A stretch of DNA of 64,000 nucleotides, taken from assembly GCF_963678635.1 (NCBI RefSeq), contig NC_087063.1, forward strand, positions 27,835,649 to 27,899,648, in the 5' to 3' direction. This document shows, one piece after another, positions 22,046-31,762 of this stretch. Both the position numbers and the translations under genes were made by a program. Numbering within the stretch: the stretch's first letter is position 1; each line of letters begins with the position of its first letter. The stretch is from Symsagittifera roscoffensis. Taxonomy: Eukaryota; Xenacoelomorpha; Acoela; Convolutidae. A model generated the notes under the pieces. That model made no database searches. It was not told where the DNA came from and saw only the letters and a program-made list of their open reading frames with translations.

Positions 22046-22753
22046 TCACCCCTCATGACTCTTGCCGCGTCGGTCCAGGATGTATTTTGATCTCACTAGA
22101 GCTAGGGAATACCCAAAGAAGAGGGGATCCCAGCCATGCATGAACACTCTCTGCTGTCGCTCCACCATCCTCCTAGCATGCACGGACGGGACCAAACAGG
22201 GACTGGCCATTTCAAGAGTCATCCTCCTAACGATGGGGAACTCTGGAAGTGCGTTGGGTATCACATCTCGCTCAAGAATTACACCCAGCTACCCCCTTAT
22301 CAACTCAAAAGTCTCCGTCCAAGCCGGGATTCTCAAGATCTCTCCAGCCTGCTTCTCAACAGGATTCAAGTTCCAGAACTTTGGGTAGGCCTCAATCGAT
22401 CCCTGTCGCTTTCCGCCCATTCTGCATTGCAGTTGCCCTCTAAAAATCCATACAATCAGTTGAAGATCCTTGATCTTTCCAAACAGCACCGTCTCGCTCA
22501 TCTGTGCTCTCAAGTGCTCTTGCTTGTACCAATCCAGTGCCGTCCCATCTCGGACGCTGATCAAGCTGACATGTTTCACTGAATGTCGATAAGCCGCATT
22601 CAAGGGATCATGGACGGCATAGGTCACTGCCTTTAGTTCTCCCCCATGCGTTTTTGAGGGTTGAAGATGCAACCGCAGGAAGTCAGTTATGTGGATAATG
22701 GTTTTCCAACCACAGCTCGGGTTAATTTTCATTGTCTTATCAAAATTTTTCAT
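22046..22753 (-). pseudogene. Cargo-3 (FWNLNP) family, most complete copy
   Basis: Two minus-strand ORFs (22,289-22,753, 154 codons, and 22,046-22,264, 72 codons) are separated by a small frame break near 22,270-22,290. They give the longest view of this family. An N-terminal block (INPSCGWKTIIHITDFLRLH) and a block ending in DGTALDWYKQEHLRAQMSE come first. LFGK, GQLQCRMGGKRQG and FWNLNPVEKQAGEIL follow, and the C-terminal block has VERQQRVFMHGWDPLFFGY. It is roughly 235 residues. The order and spacing match 13,900-14,411 on the plus strand. No known domain, signal peptide or membrane segment is visible. A gag-like or capsid-like role would fit an element cargo, but nothing here proves it. 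Confidence 0.55.
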
Positions 22754-23058
22754 TTAGGCATACTTTGCAAGACCAGTTTTAATCAACCCTCACAATCCAC
22801 CACATTTGTTCTGTAGATAACTTTTTGATTGCATTTAGAGTTCAGTTTTTACAACATTTATAGGTGTAGTCAAATAAAAAAAATCTTTTTCAAGTTCATC
22901 TTTATGATTTGCTGAAGTTAACGCCAATGTTGCGCCCCTAGACAACCAATTTTTTAAAAGCAAACTATGACTTTTTTCACTTCGATTGGATCTGACTGAC
23001 ATCCATATTCAGTCGTTTTTTCTGTTTTTCTTGCCAATTTTGATTCGGTCTTGCTCAT

Positions 23059-23258
23059 NNNNNNNNNNNNNNNNNNNNNNNNNNNNNNNNNNNNNNNNNN
23101 NNNNNNNNNNNNNNNNNNNNNNNNNNNNNNNNNNNNNNNNNNNNNNNNNNNNNNNNNNNNNNNNNNNNNNNNNNNNNNNNNNNNNNNNNNNNNNNNNNNN
23201 NNNNNNNNNNNNNNNNNNNNNNNNNNNNNNNNNNNNNNNNNNNNNNNNNNNNNNNNNN
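23059..23258. other. Assembly gap (200 N)
   Basis: Exactly 200 N. The left edge ends in sequence equivalent to 21,635-21,646, and the right edge begins in sequence equivalent to 20,172. The gap therefore lies inside the duplicated region, and its real length is unknown. Confidence 0.98.
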
Positions 23259-23930
23259 GGCTATGTATGAGACGTTCCTATATTTTCTGAGATATTTAGT
23301 GGTATCCAAAAAAAATGTTCATTGAGGAGCTGTCGATTGTGGTCAACAGTTCTCTTTCTGCTGCCGTACAGTTCATAGCGTTGACGGAGCGTATTTCTAA
23401 AGCGGTGTCTCTTCTTTCAAAGAACGGCCGATGGCTGTCAGAGCTGCATCGGATGATATGTCATTGCACATTTCCAGATGAACTGAACTAGTATTTTGCA
23501 GATAAAAATCAGTTCATACCGTTTTTACTCTAGGTTGTTGAGTTGAACGACGCAAAGAGTGCAAAATTTTGAAACCAGTTTGCTCAAGGCGGAATGGTTT
23601 AACGGATGGAAATGGACATGATGGGAGAGGAGAAATTTTCAGGTTGAAGTCAATAGGCGAATTGGCGCCGGCAGTCGTAACAACTGCTGTACGTTTTACG
23701 CGTTTGGTTACTTACTGAGAGAATCCAAAAGTCAGACTGGGTTCTGTTGCGGGTATGCTAGGGTGGTAAAAGATCATTAGAGATATGATGTGGAGAAAAT
23801 GTTGTATGTGGAGGTAAACAGCTAGGGGCTTTCCATCCAGAAAAATTGGTTATATTGAACAATAGTCAAGCCTTGACTTTTATTGTTTTCCATTGGCTCG
23901 AATGATGTTCAATTCGTCAAGAGAGGGAGA
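23259..23930 (-). pseudogene. BEL/Pao integrase fragment, copy C (probably the original position)
   Basis: It is nearly the same sequence as 20,169-20,867, including the AERELL region and the PLPSF region on the minus strand, with small indels (for example the 30-base difference at about 23,281) that break the ORF. Unlike copy A it has no cargo-3 sequence attached. Instead it continues at 23,931 into further Pao sequence leading towards RNase H. This suggests it is the original integrase of the element and copies A and B are duplicates. Confidence 0.65.
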
Positions 23931-24361
23931 GAGTGTTCGGATTCCGCTAGAGCGAGCAACGGTTTTTTTTTAAAAGAAAACTGCTAGCCCGATCAGAAAA
24001 GAGTCCAGTTGTGATTGCTTGATGAGAATTCCCATTGTTGAATCCATGTTTCTGCGTTCAAGATAACATCATGACGTTAATTTTCTGCGGTTATCCAAAG
24101 CGATGAGATTGCTGAGGTCGGAAGTTGATCCATGTTCTAAAGATGAGGTTTTAGATGAGAGGCTTGTGATGCTGAAAAATCAATTGAAAATTTGCTGATT
24201 GATTTCGAAAATAGTCGGCTGCAACCAAACTAGAAGCTGTTGCACGAAGCAGGGGGTTCCAATCCGAAAAGCGTTTCTTTTTGATGCAACAGCTGATAAT
24301 GGCAGGGTATTGCAAGGCTGTCACAAAGCATAATTGATGCTGAACAGGTAAACCATTTCGA
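23931..24361 (-). pseudogene. BEL/Pao pol segment between RNase H and integrase
   Basis: The minus-strand ORF 24,151-24,426 contains KKRFSDWNPLLRATASSLVA. This corresponds to the RFS-x-W-x-LLR-x-TA motif found between RNase H and integrase in BEL/Pao pol. It joins the integrase at 23,930 and is interrupted on the right by the TIR element at 24,362. Confidence 0.6.
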
Positions 24362-24932
24362 GGCCAAACTATGCACTGGATTGGCGCAAAACTTTGTGTC
24401 TGTATGTTCCTGGACTCCAGAGACAAGATTTAAAGATGTTCCAGTATACAGGTGGATTCCACCTACAAAACTTCAGTAGATTCCGCCTACAAATCGCTGT
24501 AACGTAAATTTTGTCGACACATTGATTTTGTAGCAGATTCCGCAGCGGGAGAGAATAGGTAGTTGTTCCGGATGCCGCAAATGTAACCGGATTCCGCAAA
24601 CATAGGTGGAATCCGCACCTTTATGTGGATTCCGCCTACAATTTGAGGATTCCACTTACAACTTGCCGAATCGGAATTTAATTTGCGGATTCCGCTCACA
24701 CATTGCGGATTCCGCGACAGATTAAGTTTACAAATTACATAAATTAATATTTGTTCATGGTTTTCACAAACTGGTTCCGGATTCCCCACAATTTTGGAGC
24801 GTTTTTGGAGCAATTTTCAGGAAAACAGTGTTTTAGCTATTTATCCGTGGAATTCAAAACAGCAGAGAAGATCAAAGAAAAGTATTAATGTTGCGGATTC
24901 CGCTTACAATTCACAAAATGCATAGTTTGGCC
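24362..24932. mobile_element. MITE-like element with 14-bp TIRs filled with GGATTCCGC repeats
   Basis: GGCCAAACTATGCA at 24,362-24,375 is repeated inverted as TGCATAGTTTGGCC at 24,919-24,932. The 570-bp interior carries many GGATTCCGC / GCGGAATCC units in both orientations (24,440-24,905). It interrupts the Pao pol. No clear target-site duplication was seen. The 43.5-44.06 kb satellite shares its motif. Confidence 0.6.
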
Positions 24933-24939
24933 ACTTAAT

Positions 24940-25700
24940 GACACTATTTGATATCATTTGAACTGCAACCATGTTTTCTGTGGTTTCCACGTTGTCTAAG
25001 GGGGAGAATGCTTCGAATGACCGTTTTGGCCAAGGTCTTCTGGCTGAAAAAGGAAATCTGGTCAAATGAAATAACGGCTGCGGATGTTGAACGCGGAAAG
25101 AGGGAGTCTACGTGTTCCGTAATTGGCGGGGTTGAGGGGACCAATGCGGTGTTACAACTGTGTAGATTTGGTGAGCTCCAGTATCTCGGCTACACGATCC
25201 GCAACAAACGTTGTTGTTTTTTATCTGATTCAAGAATCCGTTGCAAATGTGCTGCCATCGTTTCAGAGATAATTGTGGGTCAAGGAAAAGCGTTGTTGTT
25301 GCTTCGAAATTAGAAAGACGGGAAGCAAACAAAGCTGTTGGAGTTCCAATTTTGTGATGGTGCATTGTTACAAAGGGACTACTCCGGCCTTGCAAATATA
25401 ATTTTTGACTTTAGATCGAATCTTTTTTTTTATAAAGTATGATACAGAAGCAAGAGCTTCGTGCAATTCATCTGAGAAGGTGTGCAACGAAGCTTCTAAA
25501 GTCTGTTCTGTGGAATAATGGGATGTGGAGTTGTCGAAATTTGTCAGCTTCTTGGGGAAGTTCAAAGAGCCAGGGGAATTCCTTTTTGGTTATTTGGTTG
25601 TCCAATTTTAGTCTTTTTCTCCATATTGTTTGCTGTAAAAATCGGAGGCGAATGATGACAGAGGTGGCGATGCCAATAAGTTCCAATATGGATGACGAAG
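24940..25700 (-). pseudogene. BEL/Pao RNase H region
   Basis: The minus-strand ORF 25,468-25,686 has RLRFLQQTIWRKRLKLDNQI followed by LPQEADKFRQLHIP. This matches the RIL-QELW-x-W-D and following LxxIxIPR stretch that links RT and RNase H in BEL/Pao pol. ORFs 25,108-25,395 and 24,944-25,144 cover the RNase H part in damaged form. The acidic catalytic residues cannot be followed with confidence. The minus orientation and position between RT (26.3 kb) and integrase (23.9 kb) fit the Pao order. Confidence 0.6.
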
Positions 25701-26495
25701 CGTGGAGAAGATTGCGCTAGGTTGGCTTCTTCTTTTTCAGATTATCATTTTTTTTCGGCTGCAAAACTAGTGAACCAGAGGAAAAGATTCGATTCGATTC
25801 TCAATACATGTTCCATCGTAATAGTGTCTGTCAATTCCTTGTGAGATATTGCTTTAAACTCTCAAAGTTTGTAGTATTCCCTTCAGTCAGGTTGAAACTT
25901 CCTGTTGCAAGTACTCTATGTGGATCAGTGTTTAGTTGTTTTGCTTCTTCTACCTTAATTACTGACTTTCAGAAAACTTGAGGAGTAAAATTCACATATG
26001 TTGACAAAAACAAAATAAGTATGATAAAAAAAATCTGACTGAGCGGTTCCCCAGATGAATCTGAGAAAATTTTGGTGTTCGGGTTGGACGACACTTGCAT
26101 ATACATGCATTCAATGTCTGGATTGATGGGATAATTCCGTTCTCGAAAACGGCAAATAACAAAGAGTAGGCTGCTTAGGAGGTCCGGTCCAGTTAAAAGC
26201 ATGTCATTGAGACAAACTGTTTTGAAGTTTCTTTTCGCGTTTTTAACTCTGCGGAGTTTTCCAGGCTTAATTTGGTTGGCCACTCCATGTTTTGGCATTA
26301 TCCATCCTTCCTGATGAGGGAAATTCTTCGCTTGTTGTCTTGCGAATAAAGTTTTTAGTCAAATCCTGTGTGATTGTGTCCTGGTACATTGCAAGCTTGT
26401 CTTGGTCGTTGAGAAGGCGCGTTTCTAACTTCTTGAAATATTGAGCGGCAGCAAAGAAACTGTTGGGAAGGCAAGCGTTCCGTTTCCACAAAATT
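25700..26495 (-). pseudogene. BEL/Pao reverse transcriptase, catalytic YVDD changed to YVNF
   Basis: Minus-strand ORF 26,267-26,491 reads LPNSFFAAAQYFKKLETRLL and continues towards the KPGKLRRV motif in ORF 25,969-26,298. There LLTGPDLLSSLLFVICRFRE, the BEL/Pao palm motif, is well preserved, followed by the INPDIECMYMQV strand bearing the first catalytic aspartate. Near 25,980-25,995 the expected Y-x-DD reads STYVNF, so both catalytic aspartates are lost. The thumb follows in another frame near 25,800-25,930 (HRVLATGSFNLTEGN). The motif order and strand are consistent over 700 bases. The polymerase would be inactive. Confidence 0.75.
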
Positions 26496-26572
26496 CCAAC
26501 CTCGTACCGTCCTTACGTGTAGGTGATGGTGGTTTTTAGTCTTCAGAGGGAGTTACCTCCGGAGAGGTTTCC

Positions 26573-27284
26573 TTACGTTTCCATTATCCGAGTGGTCGCT
26601 AGTAGTTCCAAAAGTTCTGGGTCTTCGTTGATTTCGTTGACGTGAGAAATGTATGCTTGGAACACAGAAGTACCGAGTATGTCGGCTGTTGAACCAACAA
26701 TGAACCAACCAAGAGGTGTGCAAAATGCACGTGTTGAGTTTTCGGGTCTTTTTAATGTTGCTTGAGATGTAACAAAGTCAATGTTGTCGGTTCCAATGAG
26801 AATTGAAACTTGGTTGATGTCGATATCCTGAAAATGGATTTTTTTTAGATGATTGTTATTAATGCAGAGGTTTTTGAATTGCATAAATTCTAAGTTTAGC
26901 TTGTCAAGCGCGTAAGCAAGTTTGAATTGAAATTAGTCGCTGAAGTATCTGAACGGGTGGAATCTCTATTCAACAGATCGTGATTTGAATTGTATCGAAT
27001 CGTGAGATCAATCGATGAAAATTCTTTGGTTTCGAGGCTTTTGTTTTACTAGAGAGAGTTGGATAGCTTCTAATGTCAAGAAAGGCACATGCGTTAATAA
27101 ACATGTGTTTGTTGAGGATAATAACAGGTACACAGAGCAGTTTCTGCAGTCGGTTGTCTGAATTGTGTGGTCTGTCTGAAGCTAGTTGCTGCTGTAAGGA
27201 AAAAAATAGAGAGTTATTACTGTTGTGCTGTTCTTGAATGCTCCTATGATGTTTTCTGCTGTAAATGATGCTTGTTCGCTTCAA
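26573..27284 (-). pseudogene. BEL/Pao protease and A17-like domain
   Basis: ORF 26,573-26,884 (minus) contains VSILIGTDNIDFVTSQATLK and AFCTPLGWFIVGS. These are typical of the A17-type peptidase-like domain of BEL/Pao (LIGxDN...LGWxxxG). Upstream, ORF 26,970-27,284 has HHRSIQEQHN, equivalent to the HHTLLH region after the gag zinc finger, and CAFLDIRSYPTLSSKT, equivalent to the protease active-site stretch. There DSG or DTG has become DIR, so the catalytic triad is broken. The two ORFs are separated by a frame change. Position between gag and RT fits the family. Confidence 0.65.
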
Positions 27285-28430
27285 AATGCCATCCTTTACC
27301 GTGTTTTGTCCAGGTTAATTTAAAAAAAAATAAAATTTTACATGGGTGAGCTTTCCCTTGGCTAAATGAAGAAGTGAAGTTATGCTGGTGTACATAGTCA
27401 CAAGCTAAGGCGAATTGTCTGAGCCAATGACCAAAGTTGATAAGGCTGGGCTATTAAATGCTGTTGCTGATGATGTGTTGGATCCACTGTAGTCGCTAGG
27501 AGTGTTGAAATTTAATGGCCGCAAACTGCACGTAAATGGTGGAGTTCATGTCGTTCGTAAATTCAAGTCGTTCGTGATTCCAAGTCGTTCGTGAATTCAG
27601 GTGATTCGCGAATCCAATTGCAAACGAAAGTCGAAAATCCCGAAAACGTTTGCTAATGTTGCGTTGAACGCATGCGGAATTTTTGTAGTTTGTTGACTTT
27701 GTTGTTGACAAACATGTCCGGTCTTCCAAATCGTCAGTCGAGTGCTTGAAGAGCAGTTGCATACATCGCGCTGTTGCATGAGTATCCGGCGATATCTTGA
27801 TGAGAGCGGCCTATTATCAATATCTGCAGGTGTGTTACTTTTTCGGCGTCAGAGATTGGTTGACTGTGAACAGTAGCTTGCAATAAACCGTAATCTCATA
27901 TTCCATTTCATCGAATCAATTTCGTACTTGTCATATTTGATCTCCGGTAGTCGTGATGTATGTGTAATTGTTGAAAATTAAACGGGCGCAGTGTAAGCTG
28001 CTGTGTTGATATGAGTCTGAGGCGTTAAATTGGTCGGACAAAACGGTAATGCGGCAAAACTATTCAGTTGCTGTTGATTGTTTGACAATTTTTGATTGTT
28101 GGCGATTGATGTAGACATATTTGCTGCTGAAAACGAGGGTTGTTGCAATTTAGTCGAAGAGACTGTTGTTGAGTTACCGCTGATTTCGATAAGGGCGCTT
28201 GGATTGCTAGAAGCAGTGTGAACAAAGGGTGCACTTTGGTCGTTTCATTGGGCTCTGCTGATTGCTGAAGATTATGTGTCTGTTGCAATGATATTTCGTT
28301 TGAGTAGTTTTCTGTATTCATTGACAATGTCGTCTAATTTGTCTTCAGTTCCAATGAAGGTTAAGATGGGGTCATCTGGCTGTGAGTCTTCGGATGATCG
28401 ATTTGGTGAGTCGTCGGTTACTCAGGCTGC
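27285..28430 (-). pseudogene. Probable BEL/Pao gag remnant
   Basis: ORFs 27,496-27,762 and 28,064-28,327 (minus) lie where gag is expected, upstream of the protease on the same strand. The second is rich in Gln/Asn/Ser. The first contains KHSTDDLEDRTCLSTTKS and further Leu/Phe/Asn-rich sequence. I see no zinc knuckle that can be read through. The call rests on position rather than on motifs. No LTR of this element was recognised on either side. Confidence 0.35.
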
Positions 28431-28437
28431 GTAACCA

Positions 28438-28545
28438 TGAAAATAAATCTACTAAGTTTTATAATTATTTCCCATTATCTTTCATAACTGTGAAAATAAA
28501 TCTACTAAGTTTTATAATTTTTTCCCAACATCTTTCAAAGAAGTT
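28438..28545. repeat. Two tandem copies of a 53-bp sequence
   Basis: TGAAAATAAATCTACTAAG begins at 28,438 and again at 28,491, each followed by TTTTATAATT and a CCCA-ATCTTTCA stretch. Confidence 0.85.
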
Positions 28546-29244
28546 TAGGGTCGTGATATAAATTTTTACAATCTTTGACTATTGAAACACCGCTTATAAA
28601 AAAAACTATTGATATTTTTGAGTTGTCGCGACAAAAAATTTTGTTCTAGTAGCATCGAGCGGTGAGCCGATAGATTTTTACAAAATAGCTTGGAACCTTC
28701 CCAATTTTGGAAAAATTGGACTTGACAACACTTGTTTATTGGATTTCTCAGTCTAGAATTTCCAAACTGCATAATCTATAGCAATGTTTTTTTTCCGACT
28801 GAAGCTCTTTTCATTCTGTTTTTTGCCCTGACTTAATAAAAGAAAGAGAAAAAAATTTCGGTTAATGTATTTTAAACTCGAGAATCACTATTTTTTTGGT
28901 ACCAGTAGAACCGAAATTTACCCAGCTTACACGTGGATTAATTATTTTTTTGAATTTTTGACAAGAGAATAAGCTTTTAAAATTTTTTAACAAATGAGGA
29001 TGATTTCGTGGTAGATCTTTCGCAGGCCAGAAAAAAGCTTGGCTGATAGCTTTTAGACCCCTACGAAAGATATTAATCGTCAATTCTGAGCTGTTTTGAA
29101 CAAAGTTGAAAGGTTATTACGCAAGCCTTTTATTTGGGATCCAGAGCGGTACGGTAACAACAACAACACTCTTCCCTGTTTATTTATTTTAACAACCAGG
29201 ACTATAAGACCGCACCCGGAAGCACCCCAGAATCATCAAACTCC
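28546..29244. other. AT-rich sequence, nothing recognised
   Basis: Short ORFs on the minus strand carry no recognisable motif. No repeat of note. Confidence 0.4.
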
Positions 29245-29425
29245 AAAAATTCCTTATTTCGCCAATCCGCAAGAACCCTTAATTGGCCAACCAGGAAGGG
29301 TCCTTGCTTTGCCAATCGGGAAGATCCTTCTTTCGTCAATCTGAAAGAGTCCTTAATTTGTCGATCCGGAGGGGTCCCAATCAGGAAGGGTCCTTACTTT
29401 GTCAATCCTGAGGGATCCCTAACAA
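29245..29425. repeat. Degenerate ~24-bp minisatellite
   Basis: Six or seven units resemble CCTTACTTTGTCAATCCGGA, starting near 29,251, 29,276, 29,301, 29,325, 29,350 and 29,391, with spacing of 24-25 bp over the first five units. The ORF across it is a by-product of the repeat. Confidence 0.8.
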
Positions 29426-30596
29426 ACCACCGACCGTACCCGAAAAGATCGCCATTCAACTGACATTACTCGTTTGAAAAAAATTTTAAAAAATCTTGAC
29501 AGTTATGATAACGTTTTCTTGCTGTAAAACCGAGACTTCTGAATGGCCACTCATTTCAGAAAAATTTTTCTCAAGGACAAGAAAGCATGACTTTCTCAAG
29601 ATTGTCAAAAATTAGAAAGTGTTTGAGAGCTTAGAGCTTTAAATTTGATTGCGAGATTTCCCGAGCTTGGACCATGTAAAGATCCTCCCCACCCCTCCAA
29701 CCGAAGTCCTTTAGAGGAGAGGATGTATGTTAACTTGGTTCTGAGTTCAAACTTTCAGCCAATCAGAATAGAGAAATTAACATGTAGCGCTTTGTAAATT
29801 TATTTTAAACTGAGCACTGGGGTCGATGATCTTCACTGGGAACTGTTTTTTTTGGGAAGGGGTGATAACTTGGTCCCCGGGCCTTCCCCGGAATGTTTAA
29901 GCAAAAAAAAATCATTTTTCTCAGGAAATTGGTTTTTTTTGTTGTACTTACCCTCATTTAAGAAAAGCGAAAAAAAATCAACTATAATGGATTTGTGTGG
30001 TTTATAATGTTATCAAAATGAATGATTCACATTTTGAACTCAGACAACAATATTGAATAAAAAATTGATTTTGATTTTTTTTTATCAATATTAAATTTTT
30101 GCAATGCGGGTTTACGGCCTAATTGATTTCTAAACCTAACCCCTCTGACGTTTGCCCCTTTGCGCCCTTGCCCCCATTGTCTCCTTTGTCCCAGTACAAC
30201 CCCACAACCCAACCCCACCCCCCCCCCCCCACTCCAACGTTTGCCCCTTCGCCCCCTTTGTCGTACCTGAAAAACCACCCCCACCCATCTACAAATTACA
30301 ATTTTATCCCCCCCAAAGTCACTAAATAGTTTGAGAAAATTGTTGAAAACGAACAAAATTGAGAAATAGAGCAAAATAAATTAATACAAAAATCAAAATT
30401 GCGCAAAAAAAATCAAAATTGAACAACAATTAACCAACTTTAGTTTAAAACGTAGAAAGACAAGACTTTATGTACTTTGGAATTCTCATCTCAGCAAAAA
30501 AAAAAGTGGAAAAAAAGATGGATTATAATGGAGTTTTTTGTCTTTATCTATAAAACTGAAAAATATTCAATTATTAAGGATTTGCAATGGTTTTTA
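29426..30596. other. Noncoding stretch with a C-rich tract
   Basis: No gene was recognised. The stretch 30,138-30,315 is strongly cytosine-rich on the plus strand (a run of 13 C near 30,218 and many CCCCA blocks), so ORFs across it in either strand reflect composition only. Confidence 0.6.
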
Positions 30597-31108
30597 ATTA
30601 GGGCAGGCCTGTGAAATGCATAGATGTTCTTTTCCGGGCCGGAATTGTCCACATCTACAGCTCCCAGGCATTTCTCGATCCTTTTCAGCAAAAAAAACGT
30701 CAATGATTCAAAAATTGATTTTCCCTAAATGCATATTTTGCAACTCAAATTTTGAAAATTTCAAAATTGAAACAAACGTGGGCATATACATTTGTGTCCT
30801 AGACAATTGTTTCCCCAGACAAAATATTCCAAAAAATTAAAATTTTCCGAAGCATTTGTGTCCGAGACAAAAATTACTTAATTTTGGTTCTGTCAATTTG
30901 TTCAAACTTTGGTTGTTTTTTAATTGGCGAGCCATGTTCTCCAATTGTTTATCTTCATGAACTGACAACAAAACTACCTGTTGGAGCTTAACAAGTTTGG
31001 GACACAAATGACTGATAATGTTGTCTGCGTTTTTTAGGTCTTTTGGACAATTTTGTTCGGGACGCAAATGTTTGGGACACAAATGTCTGGACACGGCCTG
31101 CCTATTAG
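30597..31108. mobile_element. MITE-like element with imperfect AATTAGGGCAGGCC termini
   Basis: AATTAGGGCAGGCC at 30,597-30,610 is mirrored by GGCCTGCCTATTAG at 31,095-31,108 (one indel). The interior has further mirrored motifs: ACATTTGTGTCC near 30,787 and GGACACAAATGT at about 31,075. There is no transposase. The ORF on the minus strand (30,837-31,142) mostly reads through these motifs. Confidence 0.45.
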
Positions 31109-31496
31109 TTTTTGGTAATTGCTTAGCTAGGTGATCATTCAATTGAATAGAAAATTAGCCTCAGTTGGTCGTTTGCCTTTAATTATTTAAAAAAAAACGG
31201 TTTGGTCGGTCCACTTTTCAAACCTTGTAGTTTTTGTTGAAAATCGATACAATCTTGTACTTTTATTTGAATATTGACTTTATGAGGTTCAAATAGCTGT
31301 GCAATCGATCTTCTAAATGATATTCAAAACGTCATAAACTCAATTTTTTTCTAAACCTGATCCGCTAGCTGTGGGTATGTTGGACATCAAAATTAGAGAA
31401 CAGATAAAGTTTCTAATCATTAATGTCAAGCTGCAACATGGTCTACATACAGTCATACAGAAACAAAAACAACTTGAAACTGATTTCAATTCATCT
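31109..31496. other. Spacer downstream of the CAP gene
   Basis: AT-rich sequence just 3' of the CAP stop codon, which is on the minus strand. It should contain the 3' UTR. No unambiguous AATAAA signal in the expected position and strand was picked out by eye. Confidence 0.4.
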
Positions 31497-31762
31497 CTAT
31501 TTCTCTACGCACAAGTTTTCATATTCGTCATCAAGCCTGGTTCCTTCTTCTGGACACATTCTATGCGGATCGTATGTCTGGATGGTATCAAACGGCGTCT
31601 CTCCCCACCAATTTCCAGCTATGTTGTAGTGGCAGACAAAGTTGGTCCAAATGCGTGTCTTCCCCTTTTTCTTCCAGGTACTCACACACTTCTCCTGTGC
31701 ACAGCCTATGTACTTAGTGTCCGCCCATAGCATTTGGGTTAGATGAAGACACGCCCATGAAG
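31497..31762 (-). CDS. CAP gene, last exon
   Basis: 266 bases: two bases completing the split codon, then 88 codons including the stop TAG at 31,497. The acceptor is GAGTTTTAG. It encodes SWACLHLTQMLWADTKYIGC, then NFVCHYNIAGNWWG and the cysteine tail. In the CAP1 signature the usual GH-[FY]-TQ is HLTQ, a mild deviation. Confidence 0.85.

Larger units (their letters stand above)
20661..23058. repeat. Tandem duplication carrying Pao integrase end and inverted cargo-3 gene
   Basis: Unit 1 is 20,661-21,674 and unit 2 runs from 21,675 to the gap at 23,059. The TGACTGGGAGAATCCAATAG anchor at 20,661 recurs at 21,675, and the sequences are almost identical. Unit 1 lacks about 398 bp relative to unit 2: 21,190 joins sequence equivalent to 22,206 and 22,604, with a GG at the join. 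The 300-bp AT-rich ends (21,380-21,674 and 22,760-23,058) hold no gene. Confidence 0.9.

Noticed and set aside
22986-23309. ORFs running through the N gap
   Set aside because: They consist mainly of unknown residues across the 200-N gap and have no real coding evidence.
30027-30374. Gly/Arg-rich minus-strand ORF and Pro-rich plus-strand ORF
   Set aside because: Both lie on the C-rich tract and reflect composition bias, with no motif.
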